Positions 25,810-34,896 of a stretch of 64,000 nucleotides of DNA are shown in pieces. The stretch is from CAVQCT01 sp964371785 (GTDB lineage: Bacteria; Zixibacteria; MSB-5A5; GN15; FEB-12): assembly GCA_964371785.1 (NCBI GenBank), contig CAYJOL010000004.1, forward strand, positions 124,001 through 188,000, given 5' to 3'. Position numbers and translations under genes: made by a program. Under the pieces are notes generated by a model. The model had not been told where the DNA came from and did not search any database. It saw only the letters and a list, made by a program, of their open reading frames with translations. Each line of letters starts with the position of its first letter. The first letter of the stretch is position 1.

Positions 25810-26505
25810 TCAGTTGCCGTCGTCGTTAGAGCCCGGCTCACCCACGGAGGTGATATCGCCCAGCGCGATTTCCGTGCCGTTGACTTTCAAATAGGCGGAG
25901 CCGTCGCGGTAAATAACCGACTGGACAATACCGACCACCGAAAGACTCGGTGTGATGGTCGTGCCGGCCGCCGTCTTGGCCGTTGCCTCGATCGTGTAGT
26001 ACCCTTCGGCTACCCGGTTGCCCTGATCATCCTTGCCGTCCCACTTGAACGAATTGACGCCCACCGATGGACTCTTGTCGGTCAGGTTGGCAACCACCGT
26101 ACCGTTGCTGTCACGCACGGTGAAGTCGACTTCCTGAGCCGGTGAGTCAAGCGTGAAATTAATCGTGGCCGGATCGGTCTGACCCACGTAGACACCCTTG
26201 TACTCGGACTTGACTTCCTTGCCGATTAGGCCCGAAGCCATCACGTTGTTCAGGGACTGCATGGACAGATAATCCCACTGGTTGGATTTGCTTATGCCAT
26301 CGGCGATATTGTTCATCTGTTCCAGCGAAGAGAACTGCGCCAGATCCGCGATGAACTGCTCATCGGACGCCGGGTTCATGGGATCCTGATTCTCAAGCTT
26401 CGTTACCAGAAGCTGCAAAAAATCATCCTTCCCTAAAGACTGAAGACTCCCGGTCGTTTTGGGCTGACCATTGGTGTCGGTCGGAATTGGTGATATGAAT
26501 GACAT
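25810..26505 (-). CDS. flgD: flagellar hook-capping protein FlgD
   Basis: A 231-residue protein. The conserved N-terminus (LGKDDFLQLLVTKLENQDPM then NPASDEQFIADLAQFSSLEQ) is the FlgD export and capping region. The C-terminal half is a Tudor/Ig-like domain with VDFTVRDSNGTVVANLTDK and NSFKWDGKDDQGNRVAEGYY. FlgD caps the growing hook and allows FlgE to polymerise. ATG at 26505 follows GGAGAAGGAT. It precedes the TIGR02530-type gene and flgE, the standard order. Confidence 0.97.
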   Translation of the reverse strand: MSFISPIPTDTNGQPKTTGSLQSLGKDDFLQLLVTKLENQDPMNPASDEQFIADLAQFSSLEQMNNIADGISKSNQWDYLSMQSLNNVMASGLIGKEVKSEYKGVYVGQTDPATINFTLDSPAQEVDFTVRDSNGTVVANLTDKSPSVGVNSFKWDGKDDQGNRVAEGYYTIEATAKTAAGTTITPSLSVVGIVQSVIYRDGSAYLKVNGTEIALGDITSVGEPGSNDDGN

Positions 26506-26514
26506 ATCCTTCTC

Positions 26515-28266
26515 CTATGCTAACAGGTTTACCCTCCCCTGGCCGACATATCCGCCTCGCGCGGCCGGGGAGTGAGTAACCTGCATGATATTTTCTTCGA
26601 TCGCGTTCTCGCCCTCAGGCTGGCCGTTTCGGAACCGTCCGTTCCGACTCCACTCGGGGCGACGTTCAAACAGGTGATGTTGCGGCGCTTCGCCGCTCAC
26701 CATTACCTGGATTTGCTGAACCTTGATATCGGCTTTCGCGAGCTGGGTAAGCAGCTTGTCAAGTGAACCTTCGAGTGTGTTCTTCGCCGATGTCGTATTG
26801 ACTACCAGCCTGGCGCTGAGTTCGTCGTTATTAATGCTGAGACTCAACTTGGCCGGTCCAAGATGCTCCGGCTCGATGCGTAGAGTAATCTCACGACCTG
26901 CCGGCTTGAGAGCGGTCTTGACGTCCTCAGGAAGTACAAACTTAACCTGCGGAGCGTCCTTCTTGCCTGGGATATCCGTGCTGTCGATCGTCGTCTTGTG
27001 CAGACCAAAAATGGTGTCAGTCTTATCGTTTGTAAGTCTCGACGCGCTCTTACCGTCAGTCGAGTCTTTTTCGAGCAGTCGCTTGACCTGGTCTAATGAC
27101 ACATCGACTTTCCCTCTGAACGTGTCGGCTGCGTCTTTCTTATGCTCGCTCGCCCCAGTCTGGTCGAACGGGGTAACAAACGGGCTTTCCTGATCGGCAA
27201 CCGCAGCTCTACCAACTTTAGATTGGGCATTACTAGTGCCATCGTTCTCAATTGTACGACTCACCATCGGCTTTACCACCGCTTCAGTAGATTCATCCGA
27301 CATGAGAGTAAGATCGGTTGATTTAGACTGCTGGTCGTTACGAGTATTGGATACCGTGGCACGAAGGTCCACCGGACGAAGCTGTGTCCGAAGCAGGATC
27401 TCGCTACTGGTCGTGCCGTCGAAAAGTGAAACGGTCAAACCCGTGCTGGTCGAAGACTGTGCTGCGTTGCTATTCATCGATCGGGAAATTTCAATAGACT
27501 GTGTGTTCAGTTTCGCCACGAGTTTCGCGAAAGTTGATTGCGTATTCGTGACTCCGAGATCAAGCTTTTCAGAACCGGTAACAGCGGACTTTTCAGCGCC
27601 AATCCCCTGAAGTGCATCCAGTGAAATGCTGAGCTTGATCTGCCGGGTTGGGTCAGCGTCTGATACGATTTGCAGCTGTAAACTGCCATCCGTGACTTGT
27701 GATGATACGACGTCATATCGACCGAGCGGCAGATCTATCGGCACACTAGTGACTACATCTCTCAAGTTTTGATTCATCACCACTGCCTGGTGCGGCAAAA
27801 GCGACATGACATCAGGGACGAAACCGCCGGCAGAAACTTGTGAAGCTTGAGGTTTCGAAACTTGTACTTGCGGCAACTCCGGCAATACGATTGAACCTGA
27901 GTCATCTACAGGTGTGCAGATCGAACCACTATTAATGTTTGAGATAGCAACTGTCTGATCACCGAGAAGGCCCGTAACCAGAGTTGGAATTATCTGTTGT
28001 GAGTCATCGGTCTGAGCCAGAGTCTGATTGATGAACCCCTGCTCGAAATTCGGCGCCTCACTTATAATGTCCGATTGAGTGGCGAACGGCAGTTGTGCTT
28101 TGCCGGCCAGGCCATCGGCCCCGCCCAGCAGCAGACCGCTTATAATGTCGCCGAATACAACACCAGCATTCACCGCACTGCCCGCGGAGTTTGGGCTCGA
28201 CCCGTTTCCGGTCGGACCACCCGCGGCAGTCAAGAGATTCAATATGTTTACCGGTGTAAATGTCAT
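26515..28266 (-). CDS. fliK: flagellar hook-length control protein FliK
   Basis: A 583-residue protein. The N-terminal two-thirds is Ser/Thr/Gln-rich and low in cysteine, as in secreted molecular rulers. The C-terminal Flg_hook domain (about 450-545) is recognisable: REITLRIEPEHLGPAKLSLS, then a segment ending LAKADIKVQQIQVMV. A basic tail follows. It is exported and triggers FlhB to switch substrate once the hook is complete. The ribosome site is weak and the gene starts 3 bp from the stop of the motE-like gene. Confidence 0.93.
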   Translation of the reverse strand: MTFTPVNILNLLTAAGGPTGNGSSPNSAGSAVNAGVVFGDIISGLLLGGADGLAGKAQLPFATQSDIISEAPNFEQGFINQTLAQTDDSQQIIPTLVTGLLGDQTVAISNINSGSICTPVDDSGSIVLPELPQVQVSKPQASQVSAGGFVPDVMSLLPHQAVVMNQNLRDVVTSVPIDLPLGRYDVVSSQVTDGSLQLQIVSDADPTRQIKLSISLDALQGIGAEKSAVTGSEKLDLGVTNTQSTFAKLVAKLNTQSIEISRSMNSNAAQSSTSTGLTVSLFDGTTSSEILLRTQLRPVDLRATVSNTRNDQQSKSTDLTLMSDESTEAVVKPMVSRTIENDGTSNAQSKVGRAAVADQESPFVTPFDQTGASEHKKDAADTFRGKVDVSLDQVKRLLEKDSTDGKSASRLTNDKTDTIFGLHKTTIDSTDIPGKKDAPQVKFVLPEDVKTALKPAGREITLRIEPEHLGPAKLSLSINNDELSARLVVNTTSAKNTLEGSLDKLLTQLAKADIKVQQIQVMVSGEAPQHHLFERRPEWSRNGRFRNGQPEGENAIEENIMQVTHSPAARGGYVGQGRVNLLA

Positions 28267-28268
28267 GG

Positions 28269-29018
28269 TCAGTTTTCAGCAATTGTTATTAGTTGTTTGG
28301 ATAGCTTCGCCGCCCGCTGAGCCGGAAGTAACTGCAGAACTTCCGACGCGTTCTTCACTTTCATTTTGGGCAGAATGGCTACCACGGTCTCGTCATCGAG
28401 ATTGGCCATCAACCGTGCCACCGCCCGTGAGTCCATGCCATCGTACAGCTTGGCAAGCTGGGCAACGCGGGCTACCTCGGCCTGCTCCAACACCAGCATC
28501 TTGCGATCCACATCCTGCTGCTGTTTGTCGAGACTTTTCTGGCGTTCATTAAGAGTGTTTTCCCAAACCGCCAGCGAATCTTTCTTCATCTTGATCCAGT
28601 TGGCCTCTCTGAGAGAGTCTTCAACCAGCATCTCCTCACGCCCCTGGGCTACTTCGTTGGAATCAGGCTGATAATCCAGAAACGACAGATTGTCCATGAT
28701 TTTATCGATTGCCGCCGGATCGCTATCTGAAAGCGCGGCCATCGTGTCAAAATCGGTTGTTGCGGAAGAGTCTGCGTGAGATGTCGAGGGCGCGCTGGGA
28801 TGCGATTCGGTCGCCGATGCCTGCTGGGCAGGTGTTTCCGTCTCAGCTCCCTTCTTGCCCTTAAGCATGAACGCGATTCCGAATGCGATCAACAGCACCA
28901 CAACCAGTCCGCCGCCACCCAACATGATGTATTTCATCAAGTTGCTTTTCGCGCCCGACGGCTGCTCCGCTTCCTGCGGCTCCATTTTCGCATGACTATT
29001 GTTTAAATCTTCCACCAT
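28269..29018 (-). CDS. MotE-like flagellar protein (MgtE N-domain)
   Basis: A 249-residue protein. An N-terminal cytoplasmic segment and one transmembrane helix (LGGGGLVVVLLIAFGIAFML) precede a linker and a long coiled coil (about 115-185). The C-terminal helical repeat domain includes LAKLYDGMDSRAVARLMANL and DETVVAILPKMKVKNASEVL, the MgtE_N-like module of MotE, a stator chaperone. MotE is usually encoded near fliK/flgD or motility genes. No clear ribosome site. It is the first gene of the run behind the sigma-54 promoter at 29067-29083. Confidence 0.85.
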   Translation of the reverse strand: MVEDLNNSHAKMEPQEAEQPSGAKSNLMKYIMLGGGGLVVVLLIAFGIAFMLKGKKGAETETPAQQASATESHPSAPSTSHADSSATTDFDTMAALSDSDPAAIDKIMDNLSFLDYQPDSNEVAQGREEMLVEDSLREANWIKMKKDSLAVWENTLNERQKSLDKQQQDVDRKMLVLEQAEVARVAQLAKLYDGMDSRAVARLMANLDDETVVAILPKMKVKNASEVLQLLPAQRAAKLSKQLITIAEN

Positions 29019-29066
29019 ATCTGTATTCCAAAATAGTTACAATACACTTTGCTCCACCGGGAGTTA

Positions 29067-29083
29067 AGCAAGGCCTGTGCCAA
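29067..29083 (-). promoter_or_regulatory. sigma-54 promoter of the flagellar run
   Basis: On the minus strand TTGGCAC, 5 nt (AGGCC) and TTGCT match the sigma-54 -24/-12 consensus at every conserved position with correct spacing. Transcription would start near 29056, about 38 nt before the motE-like ATG at 29018. The position, before motE-fliK-flgD-flgE, is where class II/III flagellar promoters are expected. No enhancer-binding activator is in this window. Confidence 0.7.
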
Positions 29084-29277
29084 TTGCCCACCATGCGACA
29101 TAACGCCTTGAATGTAATGCGATTAGAAAACGTGACGGGAGCGTGAGGTTACTCTTACAGGCAAGACAAGCGGAATTTTTTTCCAGCCTGATCGGAAGAA
29201 ATAGAGCTAATTGGGTTGATTACTGGCCTATGGCGCGGGAAGCCGTGCTCGTGGCTCGAATTGGTTTCAAGTTGCGG

Positions 29278-30585
29278 TCAGGAGACGACTTCCCCGGCCA
29301 CAAAATCGTCAGTCGCCGCGCTAATGCGAACTTTGACTATCTCTTTGCCCGGCACAATATTAGACGGCAGCTTGACTTTGACATAATTATCCGATACCCC
29401 CCAGTATGAACCGTCCGGGTTCGGCTTGTGCTGGCTGATAACCTCAAGGGTGCGGCCAATCTGCCGCGTGTGACAACGGAGTTTCAGCTCATTGGAGATG
29501 CGAGAAAGAACCGCGTTGCGTTCCTTAATAACAGTCGGATCGACCTTGTCGGGCATCTGGCTGGCCGGGGTGTCGCGACGGTCCGAATAGCTGAATACAT
29601 GCAGATAATCAATCAGACCGGATTCAGCCAGCTTGCGGGTCCGTTCGAAATCTTCATCGGTCTCGCCCGGGAATCCGACAATCACATCCGCTCCGACAGT
29701 CGTGTTTTCGACTGCCTCGCGCACCGATGATACCCGACCTATATAAGTATTCTGGTCGTACGGGCGACGCATCTGGCGAAGGATCCGCGATGATCCGGAC
29801 TGCAGCGGGAGGTGCATGTGCCGGCAGATGCGTCCGTTGGAACCGGCATACATCTCAACCAGTTCCTCGCGAACCGTCTGCGGTTCAATCGATGATATCC
29901 GCAGGCGATATAAATCCGTCTCGCGGAGAATCATCCGGCAGAGACCGGCCAGATTTTTCACTATCGGCTCAACTTTACGACTCCGGTAATGTCCGATATG
30001 TACTCCGGTGAGAACAACTTCTTTGTAGCCGTTCGCTACGAGCGAGTTGATTTCGTCGATAATCTCGGTCGCGTTTCGATTTCGGATCCGTCCCCGGACG
30101 GTTGGAATAATACAGAACGAACACCACTGATTGCATCCGTCGGAGATTTTCAGCCAGGCCCGGTTATGATCGAAGAAATCGCTCACCAATGGCGAGCAGT
30201 TCTTGTCCGGTTCTTCCGTAAACAAGTCGGGGAGTTTTTCCGGCAGGATGCGCGCGATATCGTCTTTCTGGGCGTTGCCGATAATCAGGTCGACCCCCTC
30301 CATACCCGCGACTTTCGACGGATCATTGTCGACATAGCATCCGGTCACCACAATTCGGCTGCTCGGATTCTTGCGCGCCGCTTTGCGAATCAAGTTCCGG
30401 CAATCGGCATCGGCCTTATGCGTTACCGTGCATGTATTAATGATATACAGGTCGGCCGGCTCACTGTGCTGGGCACGATCAAAGCCGTAGGGATAAAGCT
30501 GAGCCGCCATTTTTTCCGACTCATACTGATTAAGTCGGCACCCGACCGTCTGGACCGATATCTTTTTCATTCTGGTTTCAGCCAT
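29278..30585 (-). CDS. mtaB: tRNA (N6-L-threonylcarbamoyladenosine) methylthiotransferase MtaB
   Basis: About 435 residues. The N-terminal UPF0004 domain has its three cysteines in GCRLNQYESEK, INTCTVTHK and VVTGCYV. The radical SAM domain has ISDGCNQWCSFC (CxxxCxxC). The C-terminal TRAM region spans about the last 70 residues. The QTVGCRLNQ start and the order of motifs place it with MtaB, which adds a methylthio group to t6A37 of tRNAs reading ANN codons. The start at 30585 was chosen because the frame opens into a non-conserved 23-residue prefix; ATG at 30570 is possible. It is not flagellar; the motE gene starts 259 bp downstream. Confidence 0.93.
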   Translation of the reverse strand: MAETRMKKISVQTVGCRLNQYESEKMAAQLYPYGFDRAQHSEPADLYIINTCTVTHKADADCRNLIRKAARKNPSSRIVVTGCYVDNDPSKVAGMEGVDLIIGNAQKDDIARILPEKLPDLFTEEPDKNCSPLVSDFFDHNRAWLKISDGCNQWCSFCIIPTVRGRIRNRNATEIIDEINSLVANGYKEVVLTGVHIGHYRSRKVEPIVKNLAGLCRMILRETDLYRLRISSIEPQTVREELVEMYAGSNGRICRHMHLPLQSGSSRILRQMRRPYDQNTYIGRVSSVREAVENTTVGADVIVGFPGETDEDFERTRKLAESGLIDYLHVFSYSDRRDTPASQMPDKVDPTVIKERNAVLSRISNELKLRCHTRQIGRTLEVISQHKPNPDGSYWGVSDNYVKVKLPSNIVPGKEIVKVRISAATDDFVAGEVVS

Positions 30586-31055
30586 CGCCACCCAATATAC
30601 GCGATTTCCTGGAATTTGGGGAGGAATTTTGGGGCCGAATACCGAAGGCGTCAAGGTTCGTCATTGCGAGGCGTACGTCAGACCGATAGGGCTGACAGCC
30701 GTGGCAATCTCAACTGCACCGCAAAAGAAACGAAGCCCAGATTGCCACGTCGCGATGCCATGCCCCTCTGCCTCCTGACGCAGACTGGGGTCCATCTTTG
30801 CCTGCTCTGGGCACCCGCCTTCGCGGGTGAGGCAGAAAATCGTCATTGCGAGGCGTACGTCAGACCGCTAGGGCTGACAGCCGTGGCAATCTCGGATTGA
30901 CAATGACAAGAGCCGAAGCCTGGATTGTCGCTCAGGCAATTTGTACCGCACCTTGCCCTCTTGAACGCCCGAAGACGGGGGACCAGGCAATTAAATTGTA
31001 AAGATGGATCCCCGCATGCGCGAGGATGACATGCCTGCTGGCATGCTGTGGGAAG
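30586..31055. repeat. intergenic array of short palindromic repeats
   Basis: No gene is seen here. Two copies of a 53-bp direct repeat (30659-30711 and 30841-30893) differ at one base; each begins CGTCATTGCGAGGCG and ends GTGGCAATCTC. A shared inverted fragment (AGATTGCCACG) lies between them. Three further hairpins are present: CACCCGC-CTTC-GCGGGTG (30812-30829), CATGCC-TGCT-GGCATG (31030-31045) and a CCCGCATGCGCG segment near 31003. The CATTGCGAGG...GCAATCTC form belongs to a widespread class of REP-like elements in bacterial genomes. Confidence 0.8.
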
Positions 31056-31073
31056 ATCTGTCGTTAGTCGATT

Positions 31074-31556
31074 CTACTCAATCGGAAACACGAAGGACGC
31101 TACCTCGGGCAGCTCCTCCCAGCCGTCCTTCTCATAGAATCCACGTTGGTACGAGGCCCGGTCGCGGCGGTTCACCAGCATGAGGCGGGCGCATCCGCGA
31201 CGCTGTGCGGACTTCTTGACCACTTCAAGCAGCCTCTTCCCCACCCCCTTGCCACGGGCCGATTCCCGAATGTAAATCTCCGAAACATATCCTTCGGGAG
31301 CCGTCAGCGTCATATAGGGCAGCCAGTGAACGGAGACATATCCCACCACTGTCCCTTTTCGGTCCTCGGCAACCAGCAGTTCATGGCTGTCATCGGCCTC
31401 GCACAATCGAAAATGCCGCTCCAGTCTCAACTCCGTATCCTTCGGGGATTCATCGTTGATATGGGAAAACCAACCCAGCTCCCGGAGAATCTCCGCGATA
31501 GCGCGCGTGTCTTTGAGTCGGGCGGCACGGATTTCTAATTCACTAGACTCTTCCAT
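31074..31556 (-). CDS. GNAT family N-acetyltransferase
   Basis: A 160-residue GNAT acetyltransferase. The acetyl-CoA binding loop is RGKGVGKRLLEV, followed by a helix and LMLVNRRDRASYQRGFYEKD, with the usual FYEK-D region near the end. ATG at 31556 is preceded by AAGAGGT; a frame extension to 31577 has no ribosome site. The substrate is not predictable from sequence. It lies 39 bp downstream of nfo and may share its transcript. Confidence 0.86.
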   Translation of the reverse strand: MEESSELEIRAARLKDTRAIAEILRELGWFSHINDESPKDTELRLERHFRLCEADDSHELLVAEDRKGTVVGYVSVHWLPYMTLTAPEGYVSEIYIRESARGKGVGKRLLEVVKKSAQRRGCARLMLVNRRDRASYQRGFYEKDGWEELPEVASFVFPIE

Positions 31557-31595
31557 ATTACCTCTTATAAGAACCACTCCATTAGCGTGTGGAGA

Positions 31596-32465
31596 TCACT
31601 TTATTGCCTTACCTGTTTTCTTCACCAGACCTCGGAGCACCTTCAGGTTTTCAATATCCTCCGCCAGGTCTTCTTCCTTCGGCGTCTCAAGAATCATGGG
31701 AATATTCTTCAACTTGGGATCATTGACAATATTGCTGAACCCGTCGAGTCCGATAAACCCCTTGCCGATATGCTCATGGCGGTCCCGTTTGGAACCGAAC
31801 TCTTTCTTGCTGTCGTTCATGTGAATGATTTTCAGCCGGTCGAGCCCCACAATGTCATCGAACTGCTTCATCGTCTGCTTGTATCCCTTGGCATCGGACA
31901 ACGCATAGCCGGCGGCGAATATGTGGCAGGTATCCATGCACACGCCCAACATCGTGTTATTCTCAACCTTGTCGATCATGTAAGCAATCTGTTCGAATGT
32001 GTACCCCAGATTGCTTCCCTGTCCGGCGGTCGTCTCGAGCAAAAGTGTCACCGAATTGTCCGTTCCGAGCTCATCGAACAGCTTGTTGACATTCTTCGCG
32101 ATCGTGTCCATGCCGACCTCTTCGCCTGATCCGACATGAGACCCGGGATGAAACACCAGATTCGGGATCCTGAGCAGATTACAGCGCTCCATCTCTTCCT
32201 TCAATGCGGCGTACGACTTCTCGTTCAAGGCATTGTCCGGCGATGCTATATTGATCAGGTAACTGGTGTGCGATACGGACGCCGTTACGCCCGTCGATTC
32301 TATCAGTCCGAAGAATTTGTCGATTTCTTCGGCGGACAGTTTTTTGGCCCGCCACTGGTTGTTGGCTTTGTTGAACATCTGGATCGTGTCGCAGGTCGCC
32401 TTCAGTCCCCGCTCAATCGCGGTAAAAACACCGCCGGCAATCGACTCATGAGCTCCGAATAGCAT
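31596..32465 (-). CDS. nfo: endonuclease IV (Nfo), AP endonuclease
   Basis: A 289-residue TIM-barrel protein with the conserved zinc ligands of endonuclease IV: GAHES near the N-terminus, LVFHPGSH, LLLETTAGQG, DTCHIFAAGYAL, HMNDSKKEFGSKRDRHEHIG and a final ILETP. Length and order match Nfo. It cleaves 5' to abasic sites and acts in base-excision repair. ATG at 32465 has AAGGGAG 9 nt upstream. Confidence 0.96.
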   Translation of the reverse strand: MLFGAHESIAGGVFTAIERGLKATCDTIQMFNKANNQWRAKKLSAEEIDKFFGLIESTGVTASVSHTSYLINIASPDNALNEKSYAALKEEMERCNLLRIPNLVFHPGSHVGSGEEVGMDTIAKNVNKLFDELGTDNSVTLLLETTAGQGSNLGYTFEQIAYMIDKVENNTMLGVCMDTCHIFAAGYALSDAKGYKQTMKQFDDIVGLDRLKIIHMNDSKKEFGSKRDRHEHIGKGFIGLDGFSNIVNDPKLKNIPMILETPKEEDLAEDIENLKVLRGLVKKTGKAIK

Positions 32466-32602
32466 GTGCTTGTTCTCCCTTAGGGTGTTGTCAGGGTACT
32501 ATTTAACTTAGGAAATCAAACGGTGCAAGACAATAGCTTACTCCGTCTTACAACATCATTTTGAGTCGGCGGTTCCAGTCGGCTGGTTACGGCCAAAATA
32601 GG

Positions 32603-32619
32603 CTGACAGCCCCTGTCAG
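32603..32619 (+). promoter_or_regulatory. palindrome upstream of the DUF433 gene
   Basis: A perfect 7-3-7 palindrome (CTGACAG-CCC-CTGTCAG) lies 96 bp upstream of the DUF433/Myb-like gene at 32715, in a gap between divergently transcribed genes. It could be an operator for that DNA-binding-like protein; the link is inference. Confidence 0.4.
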
Positions 32620-32714
32620 TCGACCGCATTATCCTGATATCACGAGATGACCGGGACCGGCCTCGACAGAGGTCGCGGCCCCAAAAGAAGCAATTTCTGA
32701 AAAGGAGGTCTGAC

Positions 32715-33173
32715 ATGCCGGATATCATGATCCGTGACACCGAATTGAAAGTTACTGATGTGCTCCACCTTATCGCCGCCGGGTATTCCTACAAACAGAT
32801 TCTGGAGAACCGGCCGACGCTCACTCTTGGCGACATCATGCTCTCGGCCCAGGTAGCTGAGGATTTGCTCCAGAAAATCGTCCTGCTCGACCAACAGGCC
32901 AGCGCCAACGGCCAGTTCAAATTCATTGTCCGCAACGGACAGTTTCAGTCGCTCGATGAACTCAAAAGGGACAATCCCCGTGCCTTCGAGAAGTGGTCGG
33001 ACGAAGAAGAAGATGAGATGGTCCGTCTGTTCAAGGCGAATGAGACCATCATCCAGATCGCCCGACATCTCAAGCGTTCCTACGGCTCCATACGACTTCG
33101 ACTCATCCGCCTTGGCTTGATGGTCGAGCGAGATCGAAGCGGCCAGCCCAGCCAGGCCGCTACCCGCGAATGA
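32715..33173 (+). CDS. DUF433 / Myb-SANT-like DNA-binding fusion
   Basis: A 152-residue protein. Residues 1-60 (VLHLIAAGYSYKQILENRPT, LTLGDIMLSAQ) match the DUF433 pattern of VapB-like antitoxins. A central region of about 35 residues is followed by a C-terminal Myb/SANT-like helix-turn-helix: WSDEEEDEMVRLFKANETII then QIARHLKRSYGSIRLRLIRL. A strong AAAGGAGG lies 7 nt before ATG at 32715. No toxin gene is next to it. The combination suggests a transcription factor or an orphan antitoxin; function unknown. Confidence 0.75.
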   Translation: MPDIMIRDTELKVTDVLHLIAAGYSYKQILENRPTLTLGDIMLSAQVAEDLLQKIVLLDQQASANGQFKFIVRNGQFQSLDELKRDNPRAFEKWSDEEEDEMVRLFKANETIIQIARHLKRSYGSIRLRLIRLGLMVERDRSGQPSQAATRE

Positions 33174-33460
33174 CAATCATCACGGAGGCGGGCGGCCTGC
33201 GTCCCCTCGCGCTTTAACCATGCGGCCAGCATGCGCGACGGTCGTGCCGCCTCCAATTTATAACGCCAGCTCGTCGGACAAGCCGTCCTTGCGGCCATCT
33301 TACCCATTTGACACGCCCACCAATGTCTCCCTATATTGCTCGCGGAAGTGAGTCTCTCGATTTGGACTGATCCGCCGGAGAAGCAGCTATTCGGTTGTTG
33401 CGGCACGAACCAACAGCGCTATTCCGGCGAACCGCACCAAAGAGGCCTGGCCAACCGCCT

Positions 33461-34876
33461 ATGAGTAGCCTGTACAAAAGATCGATACTACTTTTCCTCA
33501 GCGCCATTCTGGCGCGAATTGTATTTCACGTCATCACCGGATTCACCGCCGACGATGCCTTTATCACCTTCCGATATGCGCTAAATATTGCCTATGGCGA
33601 CGGCTTCGTTTACAATCTCAACGAACACGTCATGGGAACATCCACACCCGCTTACAGTCTGTTGCTGGGTCTTTTCGAAGTTCTCCGACTTCCCCCGCCA
33701 AACGCTTCGCTCTTCCTTTCGCTTATAGCATCCGGGCTAACGGCGGTCGTATTGTACCGGTTCGCCCATTCCCTGAGGTATACGCGGTTAGCCTTTCTGC
33801 CTGCGCTTTTGTATATTTTCTGGCCGCGCTCCCTTGCCGCCGACACATGCGGCATGGAAACTGCGCTCTACGGACTGCTCGTCATAAGCGCATTCTACTA
33901 CCAGAACAAAAGAAAACCATTTTACTCGCTGGCTCTTGCCACGCTGGCTACCTTGACTCGCCCCGAAGGCGTTATTCTTCTGATTATACTGGCGGCTCAG
34001 AACCTGTGGACCGAGCGTCATCGCCGGTTTCAACTTCTTGCTGTTCCGGTCCTTCTGTTGATTCCGTGGGTGTTCTTTTCGTTCATTTATTTTGGTGGCG
34101 TCGTGCCAAACTCAATAACGGCAAAGCTCGCTCTGTATAGCCGCTTCGGAGGAGCATCCCTGATCGAAAATCTCGTCTACATACTCGCACTGAACAACCC
34201 GCTCGGATGGGTGCTGCTGGCCGGATTGGCTCTCGGCGCTTACTGGCGGCATAAGAAACAAAATTCCGGCTATCTCGAGCTGATCTGGCTGGGGGGAACC
34301 ATTCTATTTTTTACTTTCGCCCGCACTCGCCTCTTTTTCTGGTATGTCGCGCCAATATATCCGGTGTTCCTTCTGCTCTTCTCAGGAAGTCTGCCGTGGC
34401 TGCTGGATCGCGCCAAGCTGTCGCTGGAGACGATGCAGAAACTTATTCTGAGCTTCGCGATAATCATATCGCTCATCCTGATCGTGGGATGCCTGCCGCA
34501 AGTCAACTACTACGCCGATTTCCAGGATTATCTTACTCAGGTAAACAAGAGGGTCGGTGATTATCTTTACGCGCACGCAGATCGCGATAATGACTGGGCG
34601 GCGGTCGAGGATATCGGTTATATCGGTTATTATTCGCACCTGAAAATTATCGATCGCGACGGCCTCATCACGCCGGCAGCGGTGCCGTACAACCGGGCCG
34701 ACCAGTATCTTCAATTGATCACAGATTTCAAGCCGCGATGGGTAGGGATCGCCCCCGGAAGTCCTATCAGCGGATTTGAATCGGACTCGATCTTCCTGGT
34801 CCAATACACGCTCGAAAAGTCCTTTGAGTTCAACGGCAAACCGGAGTATACTCTCTACATCCGCACGCCTGAATAA
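33461..34876 (+). CDS. polytopic glycosyltransferase, GT39/ArnT-like
   Basis: A 471-residue membrane protein. The first periplasmic loop after helix 1 carries FTADDAFITFRYALNIAYGD, the acidic pair and R-Y pattern of GT39/ArnT-type (GT-C) transferases, which use a lipid-phosphate sugar donor. About eleven transmembrane segments follow, with a short soluble C-terminal part (about 380-471). The start at 33461 gives a normal first helix; an upstream ATG at 33395 adds 22 basic residues. A cognate transferase follows 20 bp later. It probably glycosylates proteins or lipids at the outer face of the inner membrane; the acceptor is unknown. Confidence 0.82.
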   Translation: MSSLYKRSILLFLSAILARIVFHVITGFTADDAFITFRYALNIAYGDGFVYNLNEHVMGTSTPAYSLLLGLFEVLRLPPPNASLFLSLIASGLTAVVLYRFAHSLRYTRLAFLPALLYIFWPRSLAADTCGMETALYGLLVISAFYYQNKRKPFYSLALATLATLTRPEGVILLIILAAQNLWTERHRRFQLLAVPVLLLIPWVFFSFIYFGGVVPNSITAKLALYSRFGGASLIENLVYILALNNPLGWVLLAGLALGAYWRHKKQNSGYLELIWLGGTILFFTFARTRLFFWYVAPIYPVFLLLFSGSLPWLLDRAKLSLETMQKLILSFAIIISLILIVGCLPQVNYYADFQDYLTQVNKRVGDYLYAHADRDNDWAAVEDIGYIGYYSHLKIIDRDGLITPAAVPYNRADQYLQLITDFKPRWVGIAPGSPISGFESDSIFLVQYTLEKSFEFNGKPEYTLYIRTPE

Positions 34877-34896
34877 TATGAGAAAGCCCTTGGTCA

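Noticed and set aside
30586..31055. The repeat array considered as a CRISPR
   Set aside because: Only two 53-bp copies, about 130 bp apart, with internal palindromes and no equal spacers or cas genes.
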